A stretch of 64,000 nt of DNA, from positions 4,005,778-4,069,777 of the forward strand of contig NC_064449.1 of NCBI RefSeq assembly GCF_023343835.1. Reading direction: 5' to 3'. This document shows positions 21,478-33,104 of the stretch, one piece after another (the first letter of the stretch is position 1; each line of letters opens with the position of its first letter). Origin of the DNA: Lagopus muta (Eukaryota; Chordata; Aves; Galliformes; Phasianidae). The notes beneath the pieces are model-generated. The model ran no database searches. It saw nothing but the letters and a program-made list of their open reading frames with translations, and had not been told where the DNA came from. A program made the position numbers and the translations under genes.

Positions 21478-24400
21478 GTAAGAGTTCTTTATCACTTTGC
21501 TCAGAGGATGTACCACCTGCCATGTCTTTCCCTTGTGCTAATAGTATTTTGGTTTGATGTATATTTGATGTCCTCTGTTAAAACTGCAAATTGTTTAAGT
21601 ATTTATTTCAGAGGTGAATGTGACCTTGTTTTCCCATTTGGTGCTGGTGCACTTAATAATAAACCAGGTTTCTTCCTCTAACCTTAACAGAAAGTGACTT
21701 TTGCAACAGAAGTGTTACCTTACAATATCTGTTCTTTTAGCCAAAGATTAATAATTACCACGCTTACAGAGTTCCTACACCGAGAGGAAATTAGAACCAT
21801 GGCTGTTATTTAATATTCAGAAAGACTAATTAGGTCTATGTGGAGTTTTCACTTGAAGAATTTGAAGCAATTTTAATCTTCTGTGTGAGTAGGAAACTTA
21901 GTCATACTGTAGATCAAACGTAGAAGGCACTGTAGGAAAACTGATAGTGAAGATCATCTTACCCCCGAAGAGTTTTATCCTTGAAGTAAAATGCAATGGT
22001 TAGGGGCAGGTAAGGACAAAGAATTGCCATTCTGTTTTTAATTTTGTTCAAAACACTCTTTTTGAGAGGATTTTGCACTTCTTTCATTCTCAATCTCAAC
22101 CTCCTATTTTGCTTTTAATTTTATGAAAAGTGTCACTGTTATTTTAAGTAAATATGAGGCAAAACATGCTTTCCTTGTTTGTAGCCTGCTAAGCTTAATG
22201 GAAAATTAGCAATAAAATCAGTGCTTCTCACAAGTAAGAGATCTAAAAGACTTGTAGTCCAAATGATTTTCTAGTGACGCGTTCCCACTTGTATTCTTCT
22301 TGAATGTCTTAGATTATTGGAATTATTTAAGATAATTAATATTGTACAAACTGATTGACAAATATATTTACTGTGGAAGTTCATTAGGGCTCTGATACTT
22401 GATGGAGCTGTACAAACATACCTGTGCATCAGCCTTACTGCCTTCTAACCCAAACTGTCCCTTTTCATGAGCTGGAGTATCTCTGTGCTTCACAAGCTTT
22501 TTGAAGTAATCTCCTCCTTTTCTATCTCACCTTGCTGATTTGGCTTGTTGACAAGTAGGCATTATGGACTTTATCTCAGTGGCTGTTCTCTTGTGTCTCC
22601 AGTGGTACACTCCTGAGGCCTGTCTGCAGATCAAAGACCACTTCCACGCACAGCTCAGGACTGCCTGTCAGCAGAGCACTGGAACAACTGGGCAAGTTTC
22701 TAATAACCCAAGTGTGCAATGAGACACAAAGGTTTTAACCTCTTTATAGCCTGACTCCTCCATAAGCTTTTCCTGATTCCACATGTTGAGCATTCCACTG
22801 TGACTGAAATCAGCTTAACCTGTCTCTGTGGTTCTTCTATACCATTTCACAGTAAATGAATGAAATACTGCTTCTTTATATGTTTTAAAGATCTTTTTCT
22901 TCCTGGCTTAAGTGAAGTTAAAGAAACAGAGTTGTTACTTAGTAACAGATAACTTAGTTTAAAGGATTAACCAACTGTTTAAAATTAGTGTTGAATTTTG
23001 GCCATGCAGGTCAGCATGAAAAGCAAGTCCTAGAGCATTTGCAAGGACAAGAACAGATGTACTGGCACCACTAGAGAATACAAAAGGACTGCATAGTGAA
23101 TGTACCAAGTAAGAACTAGATAAAGGCTTTGGAGCAGATATAAACACAGCAGTTTTAAGTTGCCTGTAGCACATAAGAATCTAGCTTTAATATTTTAAAA
23201 GTGTCCATGCTGAGAAGTTGTCTTAAAAGTTTCCTTAAAACAGGAGCAAAATTCTGGACTAAAATTCTAATGAAAAATAAATCTTGAATTCTAATGTTCT
23301 TTAAATTTTTTTCTAGTCATCTCTCGCCCAGAACACACACCTGTAGTAGATTTAATTTGTAGTGAGTTAAACCAGATATAAGCAGATACAGCATTCAATA
23401 CAAGACTGAATCTTTTGTTTAAAAAGCCATTCTTTGATACAGAACAATATTAAACCTCCTAAGCCATTTTTGTAGCATGTGCAGGGGAGATGTCAATCCA
23501 AGATTCAGTCAACAAATACTGTACACTCATTTATCCACCTGTATCTCCTGACAGATCGCTGCATTTCAATTTTAAGAGTGCAGGTGAGTCACCTCCAGCC
23601 CATCTGCTGTATTCTGCAGGAGAACCCAGAGCAAAGAGGATTATTTGCATGAGGCAAGCTTCAGATTAATGTTATTTCAGGTAGTCAGAAAATGTATTGG
23701 CTCTGACCATTATTTTTTCCCAGAGACAGATTCTGCAATGGGTTTTATTATCAGCAAATTATTTTATTATCAGCAATTCCATATTTGTGCACTTAAGATT
23801 TGATTCTATACTATTTAAGTCAATGAAAAACTCATAATTAATTTTAGTGGCAGAAAAATATAAACTTGTACTTTTGAAGAGCTCTATGGATGTAGATGCT
23901 ATATGGTCTTAAGTACAAACTGCCAAGTGTATAATCTTTCCTTGGAAGCATTTCTAATAAGGTCTTTCTGCCCCATAGAAATTATATGCAAAGTAAGAAA
24001 TGGCTAATTCTGCTCCAGAGTTTTTGATCTTTTTCTTTCTTACTATTTAAGACTATTTTGTCCTTCTGCAGTGTTGTGGCATTCAGGTAAACTGGAGTTG
24101 CAGATGCATTAATCACTTGCAACTTAAGGATCTACATCAGAATTGCTACAGTGACAATATTGAAATTACTACTAAAAGCATGAAATATTTTGAATATTCC
24201 TAACAGGCTGAAAATATCCAAAGTGGTTGTGGTTGGTGACGTCTATGTTGGGAAAACGAGCCTCATCCACAGGTATGGTGTATTGCAGCAGATGGATTGG
24301 TTCAGTTCTTTTCCAAGCTGAAAGCGTACCACTTGTTGCAGTAAAGCTTTCAGGAATCTGAACTGAATATATATTCAATCAAATATGATACAGTGCAGTA

Positions 24401-27400
24401 TTTGCCAGACCTTGCAAATTTGGTGAACAGAGCTCTGAATTTCTGTAGCTTGTAATTGCATTCTGTCTATTTGCATTTTCAATTATTTCTGTGTTCCAAA
24501 GGAATCTTGCTGGCTATTAATCTCATTAATAATCACATGTTCCTTTTGTATTTGTGACCCAAAATATATTATTTTGTAACTAAAAATTTGATGCTGCCTC
24601 TCCTAGACAGTGCAAAGAAATTGTTTGATTCTTATTTCATCCTGAGGACTTGCTAGATGTATGTACTTTCCAGTTTGTTATTCACTATTTTTTTAATTTT
24701 TTGATGTCTCAATGTTTTTATAAATGCTTCTGCACAATGTAACCGCTCCACTATTCTTTTCTGTATAATTTATCTTAGTGTTACTTTGCAGCTATTTGTA
24801 GCCATGAGTTACTAAAACTTCATCCTTGCCCCCTCCTTCATTGCAGGTTCTGTAGGGATCATTTTGAACGAGATTACAAGGCGACCATTGGGGTGGATTT
24901 TGAAATTGAACGTTTTGAAATAGTTGGCATACCATATAATCTCCAGATGTAAGTTGAAGCGTGGCTTAAGTTCCACATGCAATACGATCTCAGAAGAGTT
25001 TAAGTTGCTACAGGCTCTGGTAGTACAAAGATATAAAATAAATAAAAAAGCCCATAGCATAATATGGATCTAAAAAATAGGTTCTGCACCTGCACTTGCA
25101 ATTTTAATGAAATAAATGAATAAGTAAAATCTCTAATTTCTTCTTGGATCTCACATTCCTGGAAACATTAGAATTTTGTCAATGAAAATTCATTTTGGAA
25201 GTCTTGCACTATTTGCAGTTCTTTTTTACTCAAGCTTCTTGGAAGAAGAGCAGAAGCTTTTGCAACTCGTTTTGTTGGGTGCTAGTGTTGTATTACTCTG
25301 CCTTTTGGGTTTAGTAGGCTTTGTGAGCACAGAACTTGACCTTTCTGAAGGGGGCTGGGAGGTTCCTGCAGTAATTGAAGTCAATTTTATGGACTCTGAT
25401 TATTTCAGCATCTCCTAATTGCAAAATAAATGTCATTCCCTAAATCACAAAAAGATCTAAGTGATGTTTCTGATTTTTAGCTATGTTTATCAGCTTAGTG
25501 GGAATCCTGGCCTTCTCACACCTGCTTTGGTTCCACTGGAGAATGCCCTTTGCTATCTTACCTGCTAACTGTATTGTTCTATAATGTGCAGTATTTAATT
25601 ATCTGTGCTATAGCATGATCAGAGCAGAGATACGATTCATTGGATGAAGCATTTTAGTGCATGAATCTTAAGAAGCTTCTTGCTTAGGAACACATTTTCT
25701 CTGAAATATCAGTGCCTAGAGATGTAAACAGATGGCCAGTGAGATTTACTGAAAAACACACAAATTATTTCCTATCCATTTCAGTGCCATTTTGTTTTTG
25801 AAAATTCTATTCAGCCCTGCCTTTCTGGAGTTTGAATGCCTTTAAAATCTGCACTGATAAGTCAGTATGTTGTCAGTTGAGACAATAAGGTTCATGGGCT
25901 GCTAAACTTCAGGTTGTGTTGTCTTCAGACTCCTTGGTGGTGATGTAGAACGTTTCCATACGATAAGCACTGGTGCCCCCTCTTGCTGAGAGATTTCTGT
26001 ACAAGCTATGGCTGCAAGTAGTGGCAGTGCTGTGCTGTAACAAAGTCCCAGACCTCTGCAGTACTGGGTGTAGGTGGGAGAACTGTCTATCATCTTCATG
26101 GATAAGCAGCTCTTTCTTTCCTTTTTCAATTTTATTTATTTACTTGCTTATTTATTCTTTAATGGAATTGTGAATGCACTGGTATCAAAGTATCAGTTGC
26201 AAGACTTCAGCATGAGCAGATGTGTGATTTGTCTGGTATTAGTGCAGAAAATGCATTTTCAAAATTAGATTGCCATGGAAAGATATAAATGTGATGTAGA
26301 TGAATTTGAGATGTTTGAAGAAAAGAGTATTACAATACAGAATACAAATGTTTGAATTGTGTCTCAAAGAACAGTCTCCAAAATGACCAGTTAAAAAAAA
26401 ATTCACTCTGGATAAAACCAGAACTGGAATGGCTTAATTAAGTAATAGAGCTTTACTTGTATTTCTATCAGAAGTTAATGAATAACATGTTCCAGATGGA
26501 GAAGAGTGTAATACCACAGAAGTGTTACCAACTTGTACCAGTCTGTTGCTTCATTAGTATGTTTGCTCAGGTTACGCTTGATTTCATCAACCTGAAGTTT
26601 CTTTTTTTCCCCCATTGCACAGATGGGACACAGCAGGTCAGGAAAAGTTCAAGTGCATTGCATCTGCTTATTACCGAGGAGCAGAGGGTGAGATCAATAT
26701 TAATTTGATACTGCCTGTAACAGGAGATTGTATATACACCTATATATGCTCCTTGGAAAGACACATGTAGATACATGCAAGGGAATGGCATTTCCATTAC
26801 TGGGAAGAGGGAGAGACTGAAAATCTCATGAATGCATTTGTTGCAAGCTCTGAATGTTGTGATGATGAAGTGATTAAAAATCAGTACCTGTGTCTTGGGA
26901 AGGGTGGGGGATCAGCCTAACAGTGTCTCCTAAGTCCTCCATGTTAAATCCACTGTTGTACTGTATGTGTGTTATTTCTGTTTAACAAGATGAGTTAAAC
27001 TGGAGAAATTTCTGATATGCTTTTAAACTTAATTACTTTTTTCCTGTCCTTTCTTTACAGTTATAATAACAGTGTTTGATCTAGCTAATATCCAGACTTT
27101 GGATCACACCAAGTAAGTTTCCTTATTTTGGCTTAGCTTTTACAGCTTTCACAGAAGGTTTAATTGCATTGCAGTCTGCAGTTGCTGAGAACTTGCTGGA
27201 TCCTGAGAGTGTTATGTACCTACACAGACCTTGCATTTTTAATTCAAGATGTATTAGTTCAGTACTTAAAATGGTTTGTTTATAGCAGCACACCAGCTGA
27301 TGTGAGTAAACTTGCTTCACTTTAAGCACAGGCAGCAAAACACTGTGAATCTGTGATCCACACTGCTGTCACTGGGCTGAGAGCTGACATGTTCTATCAT

Positions 27401-29855
27401 GCTGTTATGACAGTAAAGCAGATACGTGTCTTTCCACAGCTTGTACTTTGTCTTATTCAAATGTGTACTGGGGTCTTTCCTCAGACTACTGCTGTGGCAT
27501 TTAATGCATCCACAAAAGACTTCATAAAATTACATATATATTTGTGTGTGTGTATCTGCTTGAATGAAGATAACTGAAACATTTGAACCTGATTTCTGCC
27601 CCCACGCACTCTTCCCTCCTTGCCTTGTGCTGGATGACTCCAGAGGAACTTGGTTGCCAGAGTAACAAAAATATACAAGCTTATGAGACGAGTCATGCAA
27701 CTGGGGGAGATGCTTTATAATCTTACTGAAGAAGTTATTACACTCTTCTTTTCTCCCTTTGTTGCCTAATCTGTTATGTTGTTTATAATTTTTTCTTCTG
27801 CTTCTTTTTTTTCATTATCACTGTAAAAATTTTGCCTTTTCCATTATACTGAGTATTATTATACTCGTCTCTGAGTATTAATATTATTGTAGAATTTACA
27901 CTCTACTGTGAGCATGTTTCCACTTTTCAGTATTGGAAGGCATGCATTCGGTGCAGTTGGAATAGCTCCTGTTCCCTTGCTGTCTCAAAAAAAAAAAAAA
28001 AAAGACAACAAAAAAAAGGCCTTTGGCACTCTTGCATCAGCTCATTCTCTGGCTTTTCTTGTTACCCTGTTATGTGTTTCTGTCTCAATTATTCCATACT
28101 GTCTCTGACTGATTTTCTCATCTCTCTTCTGTTTTTCAGACAGTGGCTGGAAGATGCTTTGAGAGAAAATGAGCCAAATTCCATTTTCATCTTTCTGGTT
28201 GGAACAAAAAAAGATTTGGTGGTGAGCTAATGGCAAGATACTGATATGACTGATCACAGATAGCAAATGAATGGGAAAATGAGGTGCAAGAAAGAAAACT
28301 GTATTAAAGGGGGAAGAAGTCTTAAAGAAGAGATAAGAGAAATTAAAAAAAAAAAAAAACAACAGGAGGTGTGGAGAGAAAACTTTGTATTTGAGCATAC
28401 TAAGAATAGATTGAGTACAAAAAAAGGATCTGAGACAGAAGAAGGACTAAACAACAACAACAAAAATCATTGTGATTACTCAGTCCTGTGACTTTCTGCT
28501 AAAGGCAAGTGATTGTACAAGAATTTGAAGACCAATGACTGTGCTGTTTTCTTTATTGCTCTGTACCATGCTGCATAGCTAGGTACAATTGTTGCCCTTG
28601 TTACTTTGCTTCATGTACCAGAAGGTAGATGGGGGCTTCCAATTTAAAAACAACATTAAGTAATTTATTTTCCAAGCATCTGAATGCTTCAGCTGTCTGC
28701 TTGCAGGAGTTCCCAGGGAAGGACAGAAATGCTACAGTGAGAACAGGAAGCATCCCACTGTAGGTGCTAGCACTACTTCTGTGTTATTACCAGCATGCTT
28801 CTTACATTAAAGGTATTCCTTGGTTTTTACTTAGTCAGATGCTGTTTGTGAAAGGACAGAGCTGGATGCTATCCGCTTTGCCAATGACATGCAGGCAGAA
28901 TACTGGTCAGTTTCAGCCAAAACAGGTAAGTTACTGGAAAAGATATAAAAATAATGTAACCAAAGAGGCTAATGTTAAAGTGGAAGGATGCTGAAGTTCC
29001 TTATACCTTTATTTCAGTGTATTTTTAAAGATCCTGCTGCATTTTACTGCTTTCAAGACTTCATATTTATCAATGGTTGATTTTCAGTTAAGCATCTGCA
29101 CATGTGCTTTCACTGTTGTGTTTACAGAAAGGTGTGCTTAAGCTACTGCAGTGTCTAAACATGTTTAATTCATGGATAATTACTTAAAGACATGTATGCA
29201 CTCCTACTTGATTAGGAATGAAAATATTGTGCCACAAACCGAAACCTCCTTGTTGCTGAGTTTAAAACAAACAAAAAACCAACCAAACAAAGGGTGCATT
29301 ATTCTAGAGTAGGGAAAAAAGGGAATTTCTCCCTGCAGTGATCAGAAGACAGGTTGGTGGAGATGCCTGATCCTTCCCAGTATTAAGCAGTGGTCTGTTC
29401 ACAGGTGTGCTTGTTCGTACCTGATCAGGCACTGATGTGCAGTTGCAAAAACGCATCCTTTTTGTTCTGTTTCCTAGGGGAAAATGTCAAAGAGTTCTTT
29501 TCCCGAGTTGCTGCCTTGGCCTTTGAACAGTCCATGATGAGGGAGCTGGAGAAAACCACGGGGCACATGGCTCAAATTGGGACAGGAGACCTCATCAGTA
29601 CGTTAAGTTTTGCTTGTCTGTATTTTGCATCAAGGACTGGGGAGGTTTTTTGAGCACTGAAACCTGTCTCACACAACTGCAAGCATATTAACTGCAGTCT
29701 TTTGAGGGGCTTCATTCAGCTCTTACTACCTTTAATATTGGGTGATGTTATTTCTTATGAACTGAGTTTATAACGTTTTGGCTTCTACAGGGCTGGAACA
29801 GAACCTGATGGAAATCTCCGAAGGCAAAGCTCAAGAAAGCTCAAGTTGCTGCTGA
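21409..29855 (+). CDS. RAB36: RAB36 small GTPase, complete, ten coding exons
   Basis: The ten exons sum to 801 nt, giving 266 residues and a TGA stop. A Rab-family GTPase is evident. P-loop GDVYVGKTS lies at 63-71, switch I ATIGVDFE at 87-94, switch II WDTAGQE at 110-116, the base-recognition motif TKKD at 170-173, SAK at 202-204, and a C-terminal Cys-Cys for double geranylgeranylation. The PPVSRDRIISQFPKWYTPEA leader before the G domain is characteristic of RAB36 and its relative RAB34. By family knowledge these Rabs act at Golgi and late endosome/lysosome membranes. The ATG at 21409 is chosen because an in-frame TGA lies 12 nt upstream in the same exon. The product therefore lacks the longer N-terminal extension described for the human protein. 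All introns are GT-AG except the second, which appears to be GC-AG. Confidence 0.96.
22603..22691 (+). CDS. RAB36: RAB36 coding exon 2 (GC donor)
   Basis: The acceptor TGTGTCTCCAG precedes TGGTACACTCC (residues WYTPEA), and the exon ends ACAACTGG. Phase demands that it end with GG, so the following bases GCAAGT form a GC donor, not GT. Confidence 0.92.
24207..24272 (+). CDS. RAB36: RAB36 coding exon 3 (P-loop)
   Basis: The acceptor CCTAACAG precedes GCTGAAAATATCC, and the exon ends CACAG before GTATGG. It encodes LKISKVVVVGDVYVGKTS and LIHR, the nucleotide-binding P-loop. Confidence 0.96.
24847..24948 (+). CDS. RAB36: RAB36 coding exon 4 (switch I)
   Basis: The acceptor CATTGCAG precedes GTTCTGTAGGG, and the exon ends CTCCAGAT before GTAAGT. 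It encodes the effector loop with YKATIGVDFEIERF. Confidence 0.96.
26623..26687 (+). CDS. RAB36: RAB36 coding exon 5 (switch II)
   Basis: The acceptor CCATTGCACAG precedes ATGGGACACAGC, and the exon ends GGAGCAGAGG before GTGAGA. It encodes the catalytic WDTAGQE motif and the conserved AYYRGAE. Confidence 0.96.
27061..27112 (+). CDS. RAB36: RAB36 coding exon 6
   Basis: The acceptor TTCTTTACAG precedes TTATAATAACAG, and the exon ends CACACCAA before GTAAGT. It encodes the hydrophobic strand VIITVFDLANIQTLDHT. Confidence 0.95.
28140..28221 (+). CDS. RAB36: RAB36 coding exon 7 (TKKD motif)
   Basis: The acceptor CTGTTTTTCAG precedes ACAGTGGCTGG, and the exon ends GATTTGGTG before GTGAGC. It encodes QWLEDALRENE and IFIFLVGTKKDLV. 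The base-recognition motif is TKKD, not the usual NKxD. Confidence 0.95.
28835..28925 (+). CDS. RAB36: RAB36 coding exon 8 (SAK motif)
   Basis: The acceptor TTTTTACTTAG precedes TCAGATGCTG, and the exon ends AAAACAG before GTAAGT. It encodes AEYWSVSAKT, including the SAK guanine-binding loop. Confidence 0.95.
29478..29597 (+). CDS. RAB36: RAB36 coding exon 9
   Basis: The acceptor TGTTTCCTAG precedes GGGAAAATGTC, and the exon ends CTCATCA before GTACGT. It encodes the C-terminal helix GENVKEFFSRVAALAFEQS and a linker. Confidence 0.95.
29791..29855 (+). CDS. RAB36: RAB36 coding exon 10 (prenylated tail)
   Basis: The acceptor TGGCTTCTACAG precedes GGCTGGAACAG, and the exon ends at the TGA at 29853-29855. 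It encodes the hypervariable tail ending SSSCC, a dual-cysteine prenylation signal. Confidence 0.95.
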
Positions 29856-30330
29856 TTTTCAACTCTTTCTGCAAATGCCACACTGCTCTGTAGTCCAACA
29901 TACAGCACCTGCAACAACAAAAGCTCTAAAATCAGAAGTAAAAATTTGCATTTTTAGAAATGAGGGAGAAAAATATTCAAACTATCTTTCTGAGGGCTCT
30001 CTTGTTGTTGAAGACTTGCTTGTGCTGGATGGTATTGTTACATGAACTTTTCTCTGTGTAGTGGAAATATGACATCCTTGTCTCAGCGCAAGAAGACATT
30101 GCCAGCACCGTGTGCTCATCTGTCTGCCAGAAAAACTTGTACTCAAAAGTTATGTAACTTTATCATGTTGGGTTTTGATAATTCTCTAGAAATCTTGATT
30201 ACTGAAGTTGCATCCTCATGGGAACAGAACAAATGGCAGTTCAGAGAAAAGGGTGCTGAGAGCGGCCTGTCAGAATCTAAAGGGAGCAATATGGAAAAGA
30301 AGGGCACAGAGTCTTCAACAGGTCTCAGTG

Positions 30331-30496
30331 GGTTCAAATTAAGAGGGGAGATTTAGATTGGTTATATGGAAAGTTTTCTGCAGCAAGGGCAGTGAGGTAC
30401 TGCCACAGGTTGCTCAGTGAGGTGGTGCTGCTCTGCTCCTGCAGACATTCAAGGTTTAAATGTCATCTAGCCCAATTCAAACAGTCCTATGATTCT
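30331..30496 (+). mobile_element. CR1 LINE 3' end, diverged
   Basis: GGTTCAAATTAAGAGGGGAGATTTAGATTGG, ACAGGTTGCTCAGTGAGGTGGTG and a final CCTATGATTCTGAGC follow the order of a CR1 3' end on the plus strand. It is more diverged than the other copies. Confidence 0.75.
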
Positions 30497-30656
30497 GAGC
30501 TAAAAATATTCTAGATTCTCAACCATTTATTTCATCAAAAATTGTCTTCTATGAAAAAGTGAGTGGAAGGGTGGCTTGCAGCCTTTTAATTACTTTTATT
30601 TTTCCGTGGCTTGTGATGTAAGCTAGAGCAATTACAAATAATGTAATAGAGATCTA

Positions 30657-30659
<3 letters not shown>

Positions 30660-30693
<34 letters not shown>
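30660..30693. repeat. Poly(T) tract, 34 bases
   Basis: An uninterrupted T-run is followed by CTCTTTTGCAG. It may be a minus-strand poly(A) scar. It also serves as an unusually strong pyrimidine tract for the candidate exon that follows. Confidence 0.95.
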
Positions 30694-30704
30694 CTCTTTT
30701 GCAG

Positions 30705-30761
30705 TTGATTCTGTTGGCAAGGTCAACAATGTAGCATTTGGTAAAGAAGATGAATATGTGG
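30705..30761 (+). CDS. Unidentified gene, candidate exon A
   Basis: A 57-nt segment lies between a perfect acceptor (T-run, then CTCTTTTGCAG) and a donor (GTGG|GTATGTAAG). Only one of three frames is open; it needs two bases to finish a codon and reads DSVGKVNNVAFGKEDEYV. It ends one base into a codon. The entry phase also matches RAB36 exon 9, so an alternative RAB36 3' end is possible. I do not recognise the protein. Confidence 0.4.
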
Positions 30762-31562
30762 GTATGTAAGGAGTCTGACTGTGGAATATCCTGACCTGCA
30801 TCTCTTTCACAGGATGATGAATGCACGCTCCACTTGTACTGTGTCTGATACTGAGTGGGCACCAGAGCCACAATCTTTGTGCTAACTGAGCTTGAATGAG
30901 GGTAGAAAAAGACATTTCACTCTACTGCTGTGTATAGTGCATGCATATAAAACGCATTGCATTTCTGTGATGCTTTTCAGAAGCAATTTTACAAGCCATT
31001 AGAGCCACATGGCCATTGCTTCATACTGTGCTGTGAGTGCATGAGTACTGCTAACCTCATATTACTGGTAGAAGCTCTTAAAAATAGTATTAAAATCCTT
31101 TGTTTGCACATGGAAAACTGTCTATGAACTGATTTGAAACTCAGAATTTTGTGTGTTGTTATCATCCATTTATTCTCATTTTGTTTCCTTGTTGAAGATG
31201 TTATTGTAAGAGGAAATAATTCATATAGTAGTTATTCTAAAGATGTGCTTCAAGGCTGTTTGCTACCGTGATGAACAGGCTCAAGCCTGGATTTCTGACC
31301 AAATTGTGCTTGCATCTATATATTTTTTGGACATAAGCAGTCTTGTTATGCAGTTTGAGCAATGCTGAAGTGTGTCAGAGAAGAAAACTCAGACACAATA
31401 CCAGTTACTGTCATTTGAAGGACAGTAACTGACCTGTAGGGTGGACAAGTTCAGTGTGGCTGCAGCAGCAGTCCTTCTGCTGAGTATTATCTATACCCAT
31501 GGTGCATCCTTGTAGTTTCACGTGGCTGTTACTGAGCAGTTACTGGTCTGCCTCTTTCCTAG

Positions 31563-31628
31563 GAGCACTGATAACGGTCCTGGAGGTCAAAAGGCAGGTT
31601 TTGCAGGATGTCTTCCTGTCTATGCTAG
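31563..31628 (+). CDS. Unidentified gene, candidate exon B
   Basis: A 66-nt segment lies between the acceptor GTCTGCCTCTTTCCTAG and the donor GCTAG|GTAGGT. In the phase left by exon A it reads GALITVLEVKRQVLQDVF and SMLG without a stop, and it leaves the same phase. Multiple-of-three exons with phase 1-1 are internally consistent. The family is unknown. Confidence 0.4.
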
Positions 31629-32292
31629 GTAGGTGCTAGGTTTCAGTGCAGACACAGGGTTGGTACCTACAGTGTAAAATGAATCAGAAGTAAATAATAT
31701 ATATATAATTCTTGAAGTAAATAAAGAAAATAAATCACAGACTCTTGTTGCTGACCGTAATTCTCGTACAAAATCAGAGATATAATCTCTTCAGCAATGT
31801 TGTTTTGAAAATCAACTGGGACAGTTTTCCTAATGATTAAGTACACTGCTTGAGGTCATTAGTGGTTTATATCTTCCTTAGTTCCAAAAACTTTACCCAA
31901 AACTGCATTAGTCTGTTAGTCAGCAGCTATCCTCTGGAGATGGCCTGATTCCATTCAAGCTGTGAAGGATGCTTTGAGACCTTTTTTAAGCCCCTGTGAG
32001 GCTGCCCCTGCAAAGTATAAATAATTGATCATCGAAAATGAATCTTAGATCTTACAATTGATGGATTGCTTAGGAAAGCACAAAGGGAAACCTAACCTTG
32101 GGTGGGAAAAGAAATATCAGATTGCAAGTTCTTAAATGTTTTTATCTTGTTTATGTTGCATCTATGCTTGTTGATCCATTTTATCAGCAATTTCAATTTG
32201 CTTTGGAAAGCCTTCAGATTGTGGAAAGCAGTGTCAGAACAATTCTGTTAACTCTGAATGTAGGCAAACTAAAACATAATTTTTTTTACCAG
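31629..32292 (+). other. Non-coding, between candidate exons B and C
   Basis: AT-rich sequence including a short TA run near 31700 and AATAAA-like strings at about 31720-31735 that could instead be poly(A) signals of a longer RAB36 transcript. Nothing else recognised. Confidence 0.4.
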
Positions 32293-32438
32293 GTGAAGCC
32301 TTCATAGTGTTGATGGCACCAGTTTCAGAACCATTTCCTGTGGAGTTTGTAGATAAGAAATCAGAGAATGTGAAATTCATAATGAGTGTGAAGCAGAGTG
32401 AAAGAGCAGATGTAATTATCTCCGCAAAGATGGACTAG
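32293..32438 (+). CDS. Unidentified gene, candidate terminal exon C
   Basis: The acceptor AATTTTTTTTACCAG precedes a segment that, in the phase left by exon B, is open for 47 codons to a TAG (32436-32438). It contains FIVLMAPVSEPFPVEFVDKK and FIMSVKQSERADVIISAKMD as its C-terminus. The text is compositionally protein-like (mixed charged and hydrophobic). No AATAAA is obvious just downstream. Chains of this size can arise by chance, so confidence is moderate. Confidence 0.4.
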
Positions 32439-33104
32439 TGTTATGCTAGTTCGTGCCTTTCATAATACAGGTTAATCAGCTAATGAGTTTCTATTTAAAT
32501 AAGTACGTATATCTGAGGAAAAACAACTGGTAACAAATCAAGAGCCATTCAAGAAAGAGTCACCAGGCAGGTAAATCTCATTTTTGCTGTAAAAACCTTT
32601 TGTTTTCATCCTTAGTGATATTATTTCTCCCTTCGAGTGCTGATGTGACCCTTGGGGTGTTTTCTTTCATACTCTTGTAGGTCATATGATCCATATCATT
32701 CCTGTTGCTCTCCAAGTCAGACTCACCTCACTGCCGTTCTCTGAGTCCTAAGAAAGAGGACTGCTATCGTAGTGTGATGTATGTTGGACAGGACTTCAGG
32801 AGATTATTGGTCATGTCAAACTACCACAAAAGTGAGTGCTACCTTACGCTACAAAGATAGCTCTTAATTTCAGCCACATATTTATCAGAAATCAGGGTTT
32901 CTTTCTCCTTAAAAAGCCTCCACTTCTGTGCTTCGCTTTTTTTTGTTTGTTTGTTTGTTTTTGTTTTTGTTTTTTCTTACAAAGACTCCTGATTCTCCCG
33001 CGCTGGGAGACACAGACAGAAAAACAAACCCCCAGAACCAACCCCAAACTTCGTAACTGTGAAGCTCCAGCGCTCTAAACGCCAAGCGCATCAGCTGTTC
33101 TTTC

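Larger units (their letters stand above)
29856..30704 (+). other. RAB36: RAB36 3' UTR or downstream flank
   Basis: Non-coding sequence after the stop. It includes a CR1 tail (30331-30496) and a long T-run (30660-30693). No clear AATAAA lies soon after the stop, so the transcript end is not resolved. Confidence 0.5.

Noticed and set aside
25176-25418. 80-codon hydrophobic ORF resembling a membrane protein, plus strand
   Set aside because: It lies in a T-rich RAB36 intron, where Leu/Phe/Val codons are favoured by composition. There are no splice sites, no promoter and no family match.
28042-28463. Phe-rich minus-strand ORFs near RAB36 exon 7
   Set aside because: They come from A-rich intron DNA on the opposite strand and overlap a proven RAB36 exon.
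30586-30915. Minus-strand ORFs with a poly-lysine core
   Set aside because: They arise from the 34-base T-run read as AAA codons.
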